DNA of 59,710 nt from CAZYTX01 sp964650485 (GTDB lineage: Bacteria; RBG-13-61-14; DATKZS01): contig CAZYTX010000022.1 in assembly GCA_964650485.1 (NCBI GenBank), positions 1 through 59,710 on the forward strand. The letters are read 5' to 3'. The position numbers were made by a program, and so were the translations under genes. The notes under the pieces are model-generated. The model was given only the letters and a program-made list of their open reading frames with translations, was not told the DNA's origin and ran no database searches. Each line of letters begins with the position of its first letter. Position 1 is the stretch's first letter. Of this stretch, positions 41,805 to 50,990 are shown one piece after another.

Positions 41805-42293
41805 ATGACCAAGCACACCATATCGGTCATGGTTGAGAACAAGTTCGGGGTCCTTGCCAGGGTGGCGGGGCTGTTCTCCGGACGCGGCTACAACATCGAG
41901 AGCCTGTCAGTGGCCCCCACCATGGACCCGGACATCTCACAGATAACCCTGGTGACCATAGGGGACGACAAGGTCATCGAGCAGGTGACCAAGCAGCTAA
42001 ACAAGCTGGTCAACGTGATAAAGGTCATTGACATGACCGGCCGCGACTACATTGACCGCGAGATGATGCTGGTGCGGGTCTCCGCGGAGAAGGACAAGCG
42101 GGACGAGGTCCTTAGGATAGCTTCCATCTTCAAGGCCCGGGTGGTGGACGTGGCACAGAAGACCATGACGCTCGAGGTCACCGGAAACGATGAGAAGATA
42201 CAAGCGGTGCTGAGGATACTGAGGCCCCTGGGAATAAGGGAGCTTGTGAGGTCGGGCAAGGTGGCGCAGCTTCGGGCCGAGCCGCGCTCTTGA
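41805..42293 (+). CDS. ilvN: acetolactate synthase, small regulatory subunit
   Basis: 162 residues. N-terminal ACT domain (about 1-75): HTISVMVENKFGVLARVAGL, GRGYNIESLSVAPT; the C-terminal domain (about 80-160) contains ELVRSGKVAQLRAEP. Binds valine for feedback inhibition and raises large-subunit activity; the long form is often called IlvH. GGGAGG is 6 bases before the ATG. The next gene, on the other strand, ends one base away. Confidence 0.95.
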   Translation: MTKHTISVMVENKFGVLARVAGLFSGRGYNIESLSVAPTMDPDISQITLVTIGDDKVIEQVTKQLNKLVNVIKVIDMTGRDYIDREMMLVRVSAEKDKRDEVLRIASIFKARVVDVAQKTMTLEVTGNDEKIQAVLRILRPLGIRELVRSGKVAQLRAEPRS

Positions 42294-42294
42294 A

Positions 42295-42624
42295 TCAACC
42301 CTGGTGCTTTTCAAGAAGATATTGTATGAGCCGCCGGGCTTGTTCGTCCATGTCCTCGAACTCGATACCCATGCCCGCGGCCTCGCCCTCATGGTAGCGG
42401 ATGGACCGCACCACGCCCTTTATGCCCACGAACTCATCTTCACCCCCGGGCAGCTCGATCTTCACCTGCGTTCCAGTGGGTTTTACATGAGTGGTGGCGA
42501 TGTATATCCCTCCCATGCTCAGGTCTCCCGCCGAGCCCTGCGCGTATTTCTCCAACTGCTCAATGCTCCTGAACCGGAGCTTTAGCTCGACCGGGATTCT
42601 GGCAAACCGCCTCCTCTCAACCAT
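42295..42624 (-). CDS. PilZ domain protein
   Basis: 109 residues, a single PilZ domain, the cyclic-di-GMP receptor module. The RxxxR motif is in RRRFARIPVELKLRF and the second motif, D-x-S-x-x-G, is DLSMGGIYIAT. With no attached output domain it is likely an adaptor that passes the c-di-GMP signal to a partner. Converges on ilvN; shares no operon with it. Own promoter not identified. Confidence 0.9.
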   Translation of the reverse strand: MVERRRFARIPVELKLRFRSIEQLEKYAQGSAGDLSMGGIYIATTHVKPTGTQVKIELPGGEDEFVGIKGVVRSIRYHEGEAAGMGIEFEDMDEQARRLIQYLLEKHQG

Positions 42625-42713
42625 TAAAGCCTCTCAAATAATAATGCAAACTGAATTGTAGACGTATTTCCAGGGGGAAGCAAAGCGCGCCGCCTGCAAA
42701 GAGCAATCCTGTA

Positions 42714-42742
42714 TTGAAAAGAACTTCGCTTCCGGCTAGAAT
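42714..42742 (+). promoter_or_regulatory. sigma-70-type promoter
   Basis: TTGAAA (42714-42719) and TAGAAT (42737-42742), 17 bases apart. Start near 42749 would leave a leader of about 13 bases and exclude the in-frame TTG at 42714 and ATG at 42747 as translation starts. Confidence 0.6.
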
Positions 42743-42761
42743 CAAAATGCCGAAGTCCTGG

Positions 42762-43742
42762 ATGAGAAAGACCATCATAATTTTGATCCTGTTGGCCGGC
42801 CTTTTAAATGGTCGGGCTGGTGCAGCCAAGGAACAGGCTGACCCCAAGGAGCCGGGAAGCTTTGCCGAAGAAAAAGCGGCGCCCCCTTTTGACATAACCG
42901 AAGACATACTCTTTTTCACCGAGCCTTATACGCATCTCGAGCCGCCCGAAGAGGAGCTCATAGGCATGAGCCTGGACCTGGACTATGCCGAGATCAAGTA
43001 TGAATTCGGGTTCGTGAACACCCTGGACACAAGCGAGCCCCTGATCGAGTTCAAGAGACGGGTGGTCATCCAGGACCCGGAGCAGACGGGGAGGCTGAGA
43101 GAAAAGACCAGCATAAGGAGGGGCGACACCGTGGTCGTGGTGTCCGCTGGAGGCCTTGTCCACAAGGCCGAGGTGAAAAGCTTCTCCTACGTTGGCAACT
43201 CGCCTTCAACCATAATCGTGGCCGCGGACCTGAAAATACACTCCGGCAAACCGGACCCCTCGCTTTTAAACAGCCACGGCATAGCTGTAAGGGGCGGTGT
43301 CAGGGTCCAGGCAGGCGGCTCCATCCGAGCTGCAAAGCCGCTTAAGAATGAACACCCTCTGGCTGCCGAGCTAAAGGAGCTGTGCGCCAAGGACCTGCCA
43401 GAGGGCCACATCGTGCGAGACGCGAGGGTGATGCCCGCGGTGCTGGAGCCGGGAGCAAAGCCCGGCTACTTCGTCTCCTTCTGGACCCGGCCCGAGCACG
43501 ACTTCGAGATCGAGGACATAAAGCTCGACGCCTGCATGTTCAGCCAGGCTGACGGTTCCTGGACCCGCTCCAAGATGCCCATTCCTTTAAGACTGATCCA
43601 GGTGTACGACCTGAACGGGGACGGCGAGGCCGAGATATTCGCCATGACAGGCAACGGCATGGAGGTATGCTACGTGTTTCTCACGCCCTCGGGGAACGGA
43701 AAGTACACCATGGTCAGGAAGGGCCTGTGCGCGGGTTACTGA
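42762..43742 (+). CDS. exported protein, unknown function
   Basis: 326 residues. A signal peptide, MRKTIIILILLAGLLNGRAGA, is followed by a soluble domain with no family I can name. A stretch FFTEPYTHLEPPEEELIG near residue 55, a middle with VVVVSAGGLVHKAEVKSFS, and an acidic, repeat-like YDLNGDGEAEIFAMTG near the C-terminus (EF-hand-like or FG-GAP-like DxNxDGxxE) are visible. The last could bind calcium. The start is set by the promoter upstream, although the ribosome binding site is weak. Single gene; likely periplasmic. Confidence 0.7.
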   Translation: MRKTIIILILLAGLLNGRAGAAKEQADPKEPGSFAEEKAAPPFDITEDILFFTEPYTHLEPPEEELIGMSLDLDYAEIKYEFGFVNTLDTSEPLIEFKRRVVIQDPEQTGRLREKTSIRRGDTVVVVSAGGLVHKAEVKSFSYVGNSPSTIIVAADLKIHSGKPDPSLLNSHGIAVRGGVRVQAGGSIRAAKPLKNEHPLAAELKELCAKDLPEGHIVRDARVMPAVLEPGAKPGYFVSFWTRPEHDFEIEDIKLDACMFSQADGSWTRSKMPIPLRLIQVYDLNGDGEAEIFAMTGNGMEVCYVFLTPSGNGKYTMVRKGLCAGY

Positions 43743-43784
43743 AAAACTTTCGAGGCGACTCAGCACTCCCGCATCTAAGCTTTT

Positions 43785-43814
43785 TTGCAAGCCCCTCATT
43801 TTTAAAAGTAAAAT
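43785..43814 (+). promoter_or_regulatory. sigma-70-type promoter
   Basis: TTGCAA (43785-43790), 18 bases, TAAAAT (43809-43814). It lies in an AT-rich gap 46 bases before the GT-C gene. Confidence 0.5.
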
Positions 43815-43860
43815 AGTCTCAAGGCACTAGTTTTCGAGGTCTATTGTCCGACACTGTAGA

Positions 43861-45534
43861 ATGCAAAGAAAAGAGAAAGCAGGATTTATTGTCGCACTGG
43901 CCGGCCTGGTACTGGTGGTGATGCTGGGTCTTGTCTCCGTGCACGTGCCTTTCGGACGCGACCAGGGCGTGGCCGCGTTCGTGGCCAAGGTCATGGCCCG
44001 GGGCGGAGACGTTTACAAGGACGTGTACCACTTCAACCTCCCGGGCATCTTCTTCACCTACCGGCTGGTGGCCGGTTTTACCCAGCCCCAAGGGGTGAAC
44101 GTGCTTCACGTGGTGTTCACCGCACTTACCTATATCTTTGTTTACGCCGGGGCCAGAAGGATCATGTCGCCTCTTTCCTCGGCCTTTGCAGCCCTGTTTT
44201 ACGGGGCCTTCGCAATAGTCATGTACACGGACTACTGGGACATTGCCCAGAAGGAGAGCCTGGCCTGCCTGCCGCTCTCCATTGCCATGCTGTGTAATTT
44301 CCAGGTATTGGACTACGCGATCGGCGGCCATTTAAATGCCACCAGGAGGCGCACCCTAGCGGCAGCGGCCCTGGCAGGGGCCTTCTCCGGGCTGGCCGCG
44401 CATTACAAGCCCACCCTGGGTATAGTGTTGCTCTCGATCCTCTACCCTGCCTGGCTTTCGAGGAAGGACATGAAGAAGGCGGGACTGATGCTCGCCTGGG
44501 CCGCAGGCGGCTTCCTGCTGTCCTTCCTGCCGCTTTTCATATACCTGGTCGCCAAGGGCCTGCTCCCCGAGATGCTAGAGTCGGTTTTCCGGTTCGGCGG
44601 CTTTTACGCCGGCCAGTATTATGAAGGGCTTATAGGTTCCTCCTGGAAGGCCGCGGGCGAGGTAATAAGGTGGCTTTACAGATGGCGCTTTTTGTCCGTC
44701 CTGGCTATAGTGGGCGCTTTATCTTTCCGGCGGCAAAGGGAGACCAGGCTGGTGGCCCTCTTCGCCGGCCTGCTGCTATTGCAGGTGATCATCCAGATGA
44801 AGTTCTTCACATACCACTGGGTCCCGCTTCTCCTGCCCGCGTCCATGCTGGCGGCTGCCGGGGGGTCGGTAATTATCAGCGGAAAAGAGCGCGCCTCCCT
44901 CGCGGAGAGGCTTACAAACACCGCACCCTTTTCTCCCCATGCCTTGGTGTCCGGGAGGAGGGCGCCCCGCTACGCCGTCTTGCTTGTGCTGGCGGCCCTG
45001 TTCGCCGGCAACCTGGGCCCTTATGCCACGAGGTATAAGAGGGAGGTCTTCCGCCACCTGGGCAAGATCAGCCAGGAACAGTTCCTGAAGTCCTACGGCC
45101 GCTGGGGCAGCGGCGACATCTGCCCCCTTGCACAGCGGGCCACCGCGACTTACATACGCCGGAACACCAGGCCGGACGAGCCTTTGCTGGTGGTGGGCCA
45201 CGAGCTCGGGCTCTACCTCATGACCGGGCTTTTCCCTCCCACCAGGTTCGCTTACGACCAGCCCCTGGTGACCGACCCGCGGGGAGAGGCCGGGTTTGAG
45301 GAGTACAGGGAGGAGCTGCGGCAGGAGTTTCTGGCGGATATTAAAAATAATCTCCCGCATTACATAGTGGTTATAGAGAATGACGCCACCGGCATCGAGC
45401 CAAAGGACTCCTACACCCAGATGCAGTCTTTCAGCGGTTTAAAAGACCTGATCGAGAGGGACTACGTTTTGGAGACCAAGATCGAGCATTACTTTATCTT
45501 TCAAAGGATCGAGCGCGGACGGGGGCCGGGATGA
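43861..45534 (+). CDS. ArnT/PMT-like GT-C membrane glycosyltransferase
   Basis: 557 residues with about 11 membrane segments. The first extracytoplasmic loop has GRDQGVAAFVAKVMARGGDV followed by YKDVYHFNLPG, the acidic loop pattern of the PMT_2/ArnT family, which take sugar from polyprenyl phosphate. The C-terminal 130 residues are soluble. Its stop overlaps the next gene's start by 4 bases. That partner is a DPM1-like GT2, which makes exactly such polyprenyl-phosphate sugars, so the two likely work in series. Confidence 0.85.
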   Translation: MQRKEKAGFIVALAGLVLVVMLGLVSVHVPFGRDQGVAAFVAKVMARGGDVYKDVYHFNLPGIFFTYRLVAGFTQPQGVNVLHVVFTALTYIFVYAGARRIMSPLSSAFAALFYGAFAIVMYTDYWDIAQKESLACLPLSIAMLCNFQVLDYAIGGHLNATRRRTLAAAALAGAFSGLAAHYKPTLGIVLLSILYPAWLSRKDMKKAGLMLAWAAGGFLLSFLPLFIYLVAKGLLPEMLESVFRFGGFYAGQYYEGLIGSSWKAAGEVIRWLYRWRFLSVLAIVGALSFRRQRETRLVALFAGLLLLQVIIQMKFFTYHWVPLLLPASMLAAAGGSVIISGKERASLAERLTNTAPFSPHALVSGRRAPRYAVLLVLAALFAGNLGPYATRYKREVFRHLGKISQEQFLKSYGRWGSGDICPLAQRATATYIRRNTRPDEPLLVVGHELGLYLMTGLFPPTRFAYDQPLVTDPRGEAGFEEYREELRQEFLADIKNNLPHYIVVIENDATGIEPKDSYTQMQSFSGLKDLIERDYVLETKIEHYFIFQRIERGRGPG

Positions 45535-46475
45535 ACGTGAATGAAAACGTACAAGTGTCTGTGGTGGCCCCTGCCAAGGAGGAGGAGAACACCATCCGGG
45601 GCGTGTACGAGGGTGTCAGGCAGGCCCTGGAAGGGTCGGGCAAGAGCTTCGAGCTCATATTTGTGGACGACGGCAGCAAAGACCACACCTTCCAGGAGAT
45701 GAAGGACCTTGCCGGAGAGGACAGCCGGGTGCATGCCGTGCGTTTCCTGAAGAACTTCGGCAAGTCCGCGGCCCTGGCCGCGGGGTTCGAGCGTTCAAGG
45801 GGAGAGTACGTGATCACCCTGGACTCCGACCTCCAGGACGACCCCTCGGAGATACCACGCTTTATCGAGGCCCTGGAAGCCGGCGCCCACCTGGTCTCGG
45901 GCTGGAAAAAGGGCAGGAGAGACCCCTTTACAAGGAGGCTGGCCTCGAGGGTGTTCAACGCTGTCACCAGGCTGATGTCGGGCGTCAAGGTCCACGATAT
46001 AAACTGCGGGTTCAAGGGGTACCGCAAGGAGGTGGTAAGCTCGCTCGTGCTTTACGGCGAACTGCACCGCTTCATACCCGCCCTGGCATCGGCAAGGGGG
46101 TTCAGCGTCTCGGAGATCGAAGTCAAGCACCATCCGCGCAAATACGGGAGGTCGCGCTACGGCCTGGAGCGGATGCCGCGCGGGTTCTTTGACCTCCTTA
46201 CCGTGCTCTTCCTCACCCAGTACGCCAGGAGGCCCCTGCACCTTTTCGGGGGCGCCGGGGCCTTGCTGGGCCTTTTGGGGTTTGCCGCGCTGCTCTACCT
46301 CACCGCGATATGGTTCATGGGCATAAGGCCCATCGGCACCAGGCCCCTTTTCATGGGGGGCATCCTCCTGCTCCTTTTGGGGGCCCAGCTTTTTTCCCTG
46401 GGGCTGATTGGAGAGCTGATCGCCAACATCACCCACCGGCCGGGCGAGCAGTACGTGGTGACAGAGGAGCTCTAG
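45531..46475 (+). CDS. GT2 polyprenyl-phosphate sugar synthase (GtrB/DPM1-like)
   Basis: 314 residues. GT-A domain (about 1-230) with VVAPAKEEENTI, the DDGS motif in FVDDGSKDHT, and the metal-binding DSD of TLDSDLQDD; two C-terminal helices (about 235-300) as in GtrB/ArnC. Transfers a sugar from a nucleotide donor to undecaprenyl phosphate on the cytoplasmic face. Coupled to the preceding GT-C gene by an ATGA overlap and followed after 5 bases by the AsmA-like gene. Confidence 0.92.
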   Translation: MNVNENVQVSVVAPAKEEENTIRGVYEGVRQALEGSGKSFELIFVDDGSKDHTFQEMKDLAGEDSRVHAVRFLKNFGKSAALAAGFERSRGEYVITLDSDLQDDPSEIPRFIEALEAGAHLVSGWKKGRRDPFTRRLASRVFNAVTRLMSGVKVHDINCGFKGYRKEVVSSLVLYGELHRFIPALASARGFSVSEIEVKHHPRKYGRSRYGLERMPRGFFDLLTVLFLTQYARRPLHLFGGAGALLGLLGFAALLYLTAIWFMGIRPIGTRPLFMGGILLLLLGAQLFSLGLIGELIANITHRPGEQYVVTEEL

Positions 46476-46480
46476 CCCTG

Positions 46481-48601
46481 ATGAGAAGGGGTTGCCTGGT
46501 CCTCACAGCCCTGGCTGCCGCCCTTTTTGTGGTGCTCGCCGGGTTGACACTTTTCGGCAGTATCCCCAGGATAGCGTCATTCCAGTGGGGCCATGACATG
46601 CTCGAGACATGGGTGGAGCAGAACACGGGAGCCGAGCTCAGGACCGGCTGGATAGCGCCGCTCATCTATCCCGGCATAGGGGTGCAGATAAGGGACCTGG
46701 ATGTAAAGCTTAAGGGAAAAGAACAAAGGGCCGGAGACTTCTTCCAGGCGGATACCATAAAGGTACTGGCGGACGCCGGCGAGCTTATGCATAACCGCAG
46801 GATCGTGTGGCAGGAGATAATCCTGGAAAGGCCCAGGGTGGTGCTGGTGCGGGACAAGGGCGGCCAATGGAATGCATCGAAGTTTGTAGAAAAGCTTCCA
46901 GGCCCGGAGGGAAAGGGTCCGCAAGATGAAGGGCTGCTGGCCTGGCTTATAAAGGACAGCCTGAAAGGATTCATCCCCAAGCCGGGCACGAGCGTAAAGG
47001 AGCTCCTTGCCATGGGCGACGTGAAGATCAGGGGCGCGACCATAGAGGCAAGCGACCGCTCGCCCGTAAAGAAGATACCTCGCAAGGACTTGTACCTTGC
47101 GGATGTGGACCTCACTTTTTCCGGGGAAAAGAACGGGGGCACGGCCGGGTTCAGGTTGTCGTTTCCCTTTGCCCAGGACGGTTCAGGGGACCGCGGCCCG
47201 GAGCTGGTTCTTTCGGGCGACATTCAGGCGGGGCCTGACAATACCCTTCACGTACAGCGGATAACCGGCAACTGGTCGTGCGTGGAGGTTTTCAAGCTGG
47301 CGGGAGAGGTGAGATTTAAGCCCGAGCTCAGCTTCGACGCCCGGCTGGAGGGTGAGGCATGTTTTAGCGCATTTCGGCGGGGCGCCATGTGGCCGCCCAT
47401 AGCCTACTCAAAGACCATCCCCGACATGCGCGGGCGAGGCCGGGCAAGGGTGTGGTTGCACGTGTGGGGACCTGAGCTTGACAGGCCTTTCAAGATGCAC
47501 TACCAGGGCAAGGTGCGCATAATGGACATGACATGGGACCCTGGCAGGGTGGTGGCCCCCCTGGAAAACGTGAGCACCTTCATGTACCTTGAGGACGGGG
47601 TAAGTCGCATGCCCGAGACAACAGTCCGCATCGCAGGCTCCACCGTGATCGGCTCGGGCAAATTGGTCGAGGCGGAGTACCCGCGCTTCATAATAGACAG
47701 TAAAAGCGATTTTCTTGACTTCGAGAAGTTCTTCAGGGAAAGACGCACCAGGTTCGAGCCGGGCAAGCCCATGCTCCCCATGCGCACCCGGTGGGCGGGG
47801 CATGCCGTTTTAAAACAAGGCAAGTACGGCAAGATAAGGATTTACGACGCCGAGGGAGAGTGGGACGTGACCAACAAGCGATTCCTCACCTTCCCCGAGT
47901 TAAGATTCAGGGCCTGTAACGGCTTCTACACCGAGTCCGGCCGCTCCTGGGTGGACTTCAACCATCCCACCGATGTGGACTTCAGGTTCGACGGCAAGGT
48001 CGAGGACATGGACGTGACCACGTTCGTGGACCAGCTATTCGACACCACCGTGTTCCTGCACGGGGACGCGAGCACCGAGGGGTACGTGCAAGGCACGTAC
48101 GTGGATGGCGAGTTCGTTCCCCGCTCCCTTGAGGGGGACATGCGCGTAACGGTTGAGGACGGCTACTTCGAGGGGTTCAACCTTCTAGGCAACCTGATGG
48201 GAGTGTTCGGTCTCGTCCTCCCCAAGGAGCTGAGGGGCCAGCGGTTCAGGAAGATGACGACAAACATCCGCATGGAACAGGGGGTTGCGTACTTTGACGA
48301 TCTGCACGTGGAGAGCCTGGCTCTGGACGCCGACGCCAGGGGATGGATAGACTTTGCCGGACAGCACTGCGACATCAAGATAATCCTGCGCTTTGCAAGA
48401 CCGTTCACGGGGTTCATGGAGGCGCTGCCCCTGGTGGGCGTGGTCACCGGGCCCGCGGGAAGGGCCATCACCACCTTGTACGTGCGCGCGCAAGGCCACT
48501 GGGACCACCTCATGTACTCGGCCTTGAACCCCATGGACAGGAGCGCACCCCCTCCCCCGGACATAAACAAGGGAAAAGAGGCGCAGAGCTACCCGGAATA
48601 A
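46481..48601 (+). CDS. AsmA-like envelope protein
   Basis: 706 residues. One N-terminal helix (about 5-27) anchors a long periplasmic body rich in beta strands. The AsmA pattern is seen in the N-terminal region (GIGVQIRDLDVKLKGKE) and the C-terminal AsmA-like domain, with SLEGDMRVTVEDGYFEGFNL and MGVFGLVLPKELRGQRF. Family members form beta-jellyroll bridges that carry phospholipids to the outer membrane. The ATG at 46481 follows GAGGAG. The last 13 bases overlap the convergent dehydrogenase gene. Confidence 0.85.
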   Translation: MRRGCLVLTALAAALFVVLAGLTLFGSIPRIASFQWGHDMLETWVEQNTGAELRTGWIAPLIYPGIGVQIRDLDVKLKGKEQRAGDFFQADTIKVLADAGELMHNRRIVWQEIILERPRVVLVRDKGGQWNASKFVEKLPGPEGKGPQDEGLLAWLIKDSLKGFIPKPGTSVKELLAMGDVKIRGATIEASDRSPVKKIPRKDLYLADVDLTFSGEKNGGTAGFRLSFPFAQDGSGDRGPELVLSGDIQAGPDNTLHVQRITGNWSCVEVFKLAGEVRFKPELSFDARLEGEACFSAFRRGAMWPPIAYSKTIPDMRGRGRARVWLHVWGPELDRPFKMHYQGKVRIMDMTWDPGRVVAPLENVSTFMYLEDGVSRMPETTVRIAGSTVIGSGKLVEAEYPRFIIDSKSDFLDFEKFFRERRTRFEPGKPMLPMRTRWAGHAVLKQGKYGKIRIYDAEGEWDVTNKRFLTFPELRFRACNGFYTESGRSWVDFNHPTDVDFRFDGKVEDMDVTTFVDQLFDTTVFLHGDASTEGYVQGTYVDGEFVPRSLEGDMRVTVEDGYFEGFNLLGNLMGVFGLVLPKELRGQRFRKMTTNIRMEQGVAYFDDLHVESLALDADARGWIDFAGQHCDIKIILRFARPFTGFMEALPLVGVVTGPAGRAITTLYVRAQGHWDHLMYSALNPMDRSAPPPPDINKGKEAQSYPE

Positions 48602-49632
48602 GCATCATCGGGCCTCACAATGACCTTCATGGCCTTGCCGGACCGCATGGCTTCCATCCCCTGATGGACCCGCGAGAGCGGGACCTCGTGTGTTATCAGG
48701 TGGTCCACCTTTAGCACGCCTGTCTCCAGTATCCTCAAAGCGTCCGGGAATGTGTGTCGTGCAATGTATGAGCCCATCACCGTGAGCTCTCCCCTGGTGA
48801 TGTCGTTCTGGGCTATCTTCGGTCGAGCCTCCTGGTTCTGGCCGAACAGCATGATCCTGCCGCCCCGGGCCGCAAGTTTAACCGCATCCGCGAAAAGCGA
48901 GCCCACCGCGTCCACCACCACGTCCGCGCCGCACCCGGTCTCCTCGGACACCACCGACTCCAGGTCGTCCTTGCCGGGGTCCACCACCCTGGTGGCCCCG
49001 CTTCTTTTTCCGAACTTTCTCCTGAAGGCCACCGGCTCGGAAAGGATCACCGGCCTGCAACCCGAGGCCCCGGCAAGACCCGCAAAGTACTGGCCTATGG
49101 GTCCGCCGCCCAGCACCAGGCACGACTCGCCAGGATAAAAACCCAGCCTGCGCAAGGCGTTGGCAACGCATGCCAGCGGCTCGGCGAACACTGCTATCTT
49201 TGCCAGCAGGCCGGGGTCGTATGGATAACACTGGTGCGCTGGAGCAACGTTGTAGGGCGCGAACCCTCCGTGGGTGAAGATGCCCAGGGTAGTCATCTCC
49301 GCGCACATGTTGTGACGGCCGCAAAGACAGGCCTGGCAATGGCCGCACACTATATTGGGGTCAATTGCCACCGTGTCGCCCTCCTTAAGCGAGCCCGCCT
49401 CGTCGCCTGCCTGGATGACCCTGCCCACGTACTCGTGGCCGAGGATGGAGCCGGGTGTTGCAGGGTGGCCCGGCGGCACGTTAAGGATGTGCACGTCGGT
49501 GCCGCATATGGATGCGGCTTCCACCTGGAGCAGCACCTGGTCAGGGCCCTTGATCCCGGGCACGGGAACGTCTTTTAGCTCCAGCCTTCCCTTGCCGGCG
49601 AAGACCGCGGCCTGCATGGTTTTTTTCTTCAT
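48589..49632 (-). CDS. zinc-dependent medium-chain alcohol/polyol dehydrogenase
   Basis: 347 residues of the threonine/sorbitol dehydrogenase branch. Catalytic zinc residues lie in ICGTDVHI and GHEYVGRV; the structural zinc site is CGHCQACLCGRHNMC; the NAD(P)-binding loop is LVLGGGPIGQYFAGLAG. The ATG at 49632 follows GGAAG by about 10 bases; 49656 is possible. Substrate cannot be told. Single gene facing the AsmA-like gene. Confidence 0.92.
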   Translation of the reverse strand: MKKKTMQAAVFAGKGRLELKDVPVPGIKGPDQVLLQVEAASICGTDVHILNVPPGHPATPGSILGHEYVGRVIQAGDEAGSLKEGDTVAIDPNIVCGHCQACLCGRHNMCAEMTTLGIFTHGGFAPYNVAPAHQCYPYDPGLLAKIAVFAEPLACVANALRRLGFYPGESCLVLGGGPIGQYFAGLAGASGCRPVILSEPVAFRRKFGKRSGATRVVDPGKDDLESVVSEETGCGADVVVDAVGSLFADAVKLAARGGRIMLFGQNQEARPKIAQNDITRGELTVMGSYIARHTFPDALRILETGVLKVDHLITHEVPLSRVHQGMEAMRSGKAMKVIVRPDDAYSG

Positions 49633-49755
49633 TTTTTTATCTTCCTTGGATTTCAATTCGCGGCTTTGTTATTTTCACATAACCCGGTCTAAATAAAAAC
49701 TAAAGCTGTCCTGTTTGCAAGCCTCATTTAATATTACTATTATGGTCGGGCAAGC

Positions 49756-50955
49756 ATGGATAAAACAAAGGCCGCAAGAACTTTTAAATACATATTGCTC
49801 GCAGGCGCCCTCCTCCTTGCATGCTGCACTGAAAAAAAAGACAGGCGCTCTTCCTATGAAGCGGATCACGAACTAGCCCCGAGCGTCACCTTGTTGCAGG
49901 AGACCAATGGAGTAGTACTTCCCGTGTCCCGGCAGTTCAGGAGCGAGGGGCCCGACCATCCCGCTCTTATACTACTACGTAATAGAGAGGGGCTCGACAA
50001 GGTTATCGAAGAGGGAAGAGACGAGCTTGCCAGGATGCAAGCCTTATGCGACTGGGTGAACAGCCAGTGGGAGCAGTCCAGCCCCGTGCCTTACCCCCCG
50101 TGGGACGCCAACAGGGTTCTCGAGATGATCCGGTCTGGGGAGACCGGCGGGTTCTGCGCCCAGTACAGTGTGGTGCTGGTGCAGTCGTTTCTTGCACTCG
50201 GATGGCAGGCCAGGTACATTGATATAGCGCCGGAGGGCAAAAGGACCGGGAGCGGGCACTTCACGGTGGAGGCTTGGTCCAACCAGCTTGACAAATGGTT
50301 CGTGCTGGACCCCTTTTATGATTGCAGGTTTGAAAAAGAGGGCATGCCCCTCTCTGCCCTTGAGATCCACCGGGCCCTGGCAAGAGGCGAGGAGGATTCA
50401 ATAGATGTAGTGCGTGGCCAAGGCGAAAACGCCCACAAGAACTCTAGCGCCTCGGAAGAGACAATAATAGAACAATATTATCATATATCTTTTGACATTC
50501 GCACCGACCATCTCTCCCGGCCCTTCAACTCCTGGGACCGGCGTGACGGCTATATCTCGTGGAAGGACGCACTCACGGACGCAAGGCCGGAAATCTTCCG
50601 CCGCATCAGCAGTAACCCCCTGGAGTTCAACTTTCCCCTCAACCAGACCGAGGCCACACTTGTTTCCGGCAACAAAGACAGCGAGGTGGTGTACGTGTTA
50701 AGGTCCAATGCTCCCGGCCTTTTCACCTTTGAAATAAAAGAGGGCCAAGGACAGTGGAAGAGGCACCCAAGTCCCTTAAATAAATCCAGAGACAAATCCT
50801 CGCCCCTTTCACTCGCACTCTTTCCTACTACCGGCCTGGTTGTCACTTATCACTGGGCCCTTCAACCGGGTGTGAACAGCATAAAAATAAGATCAGTCAA
50901 CAAAAAAGGCGTAGCAGGGCCGGCAGCCTCTTTCAAGGTATCATACCATCCGTGA
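49756..50955 (+). CDS. transglutaminase-like lipoprotein
   Basis: 399 residues. Signal with lipobox LLAC at Cys23. The transglutaminase-like core shows the catalytic cysteine in GGFCAQYSVVLVQSFLALG (about residue 133), histidine in GHFTVEAW and aspartate in VLDPFYD. A C-terminal beta domain of about 150 residues follows. Bacterial members hydrolyse or cross-link peptides at the cell surface; no target can be named. Likely anchored in a membrane, with the catalytic domain in the periplasm. Confidence 0.8.
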   Translation: MDKTKAARTFKYILLAGALLLACCTEKKDRRSSYEADHELAPSVTLLQETNGVVLPVSRQFRSEGPDHPALILLRNREGLDKVIEEGRDELARMQALCDWVNSQWEQSSPVPYPPWDANRVLEMIRSGETGGFCAQYSVVLVQSFLALGWQARYIDIAPEGKRTGSGHFTVEAWSNQLDKWFVLDPFYDCRFEKEGMPLSALEIHRALARGEEDSIDVVRGQGENAHKNSSASEETIIEQYYHISFDIRTDHLSRPFNSWDRRDGYISWKDALTDARPEIFRRISSNPLEFNFPLNQTEATLVSGNKDSEVVYVLRSNAPGLFTFEIKEGQGQWKRHPSPLNKSRDKSSPLSLALFPTTGLVVTYHWALQPGVNSIKIRSVNKKGVAGPAASFKVSYHP

Positions 50956-50990
50956 GATTTTTATTAAGCGGCTCCGAGGGCGTGAGGCAA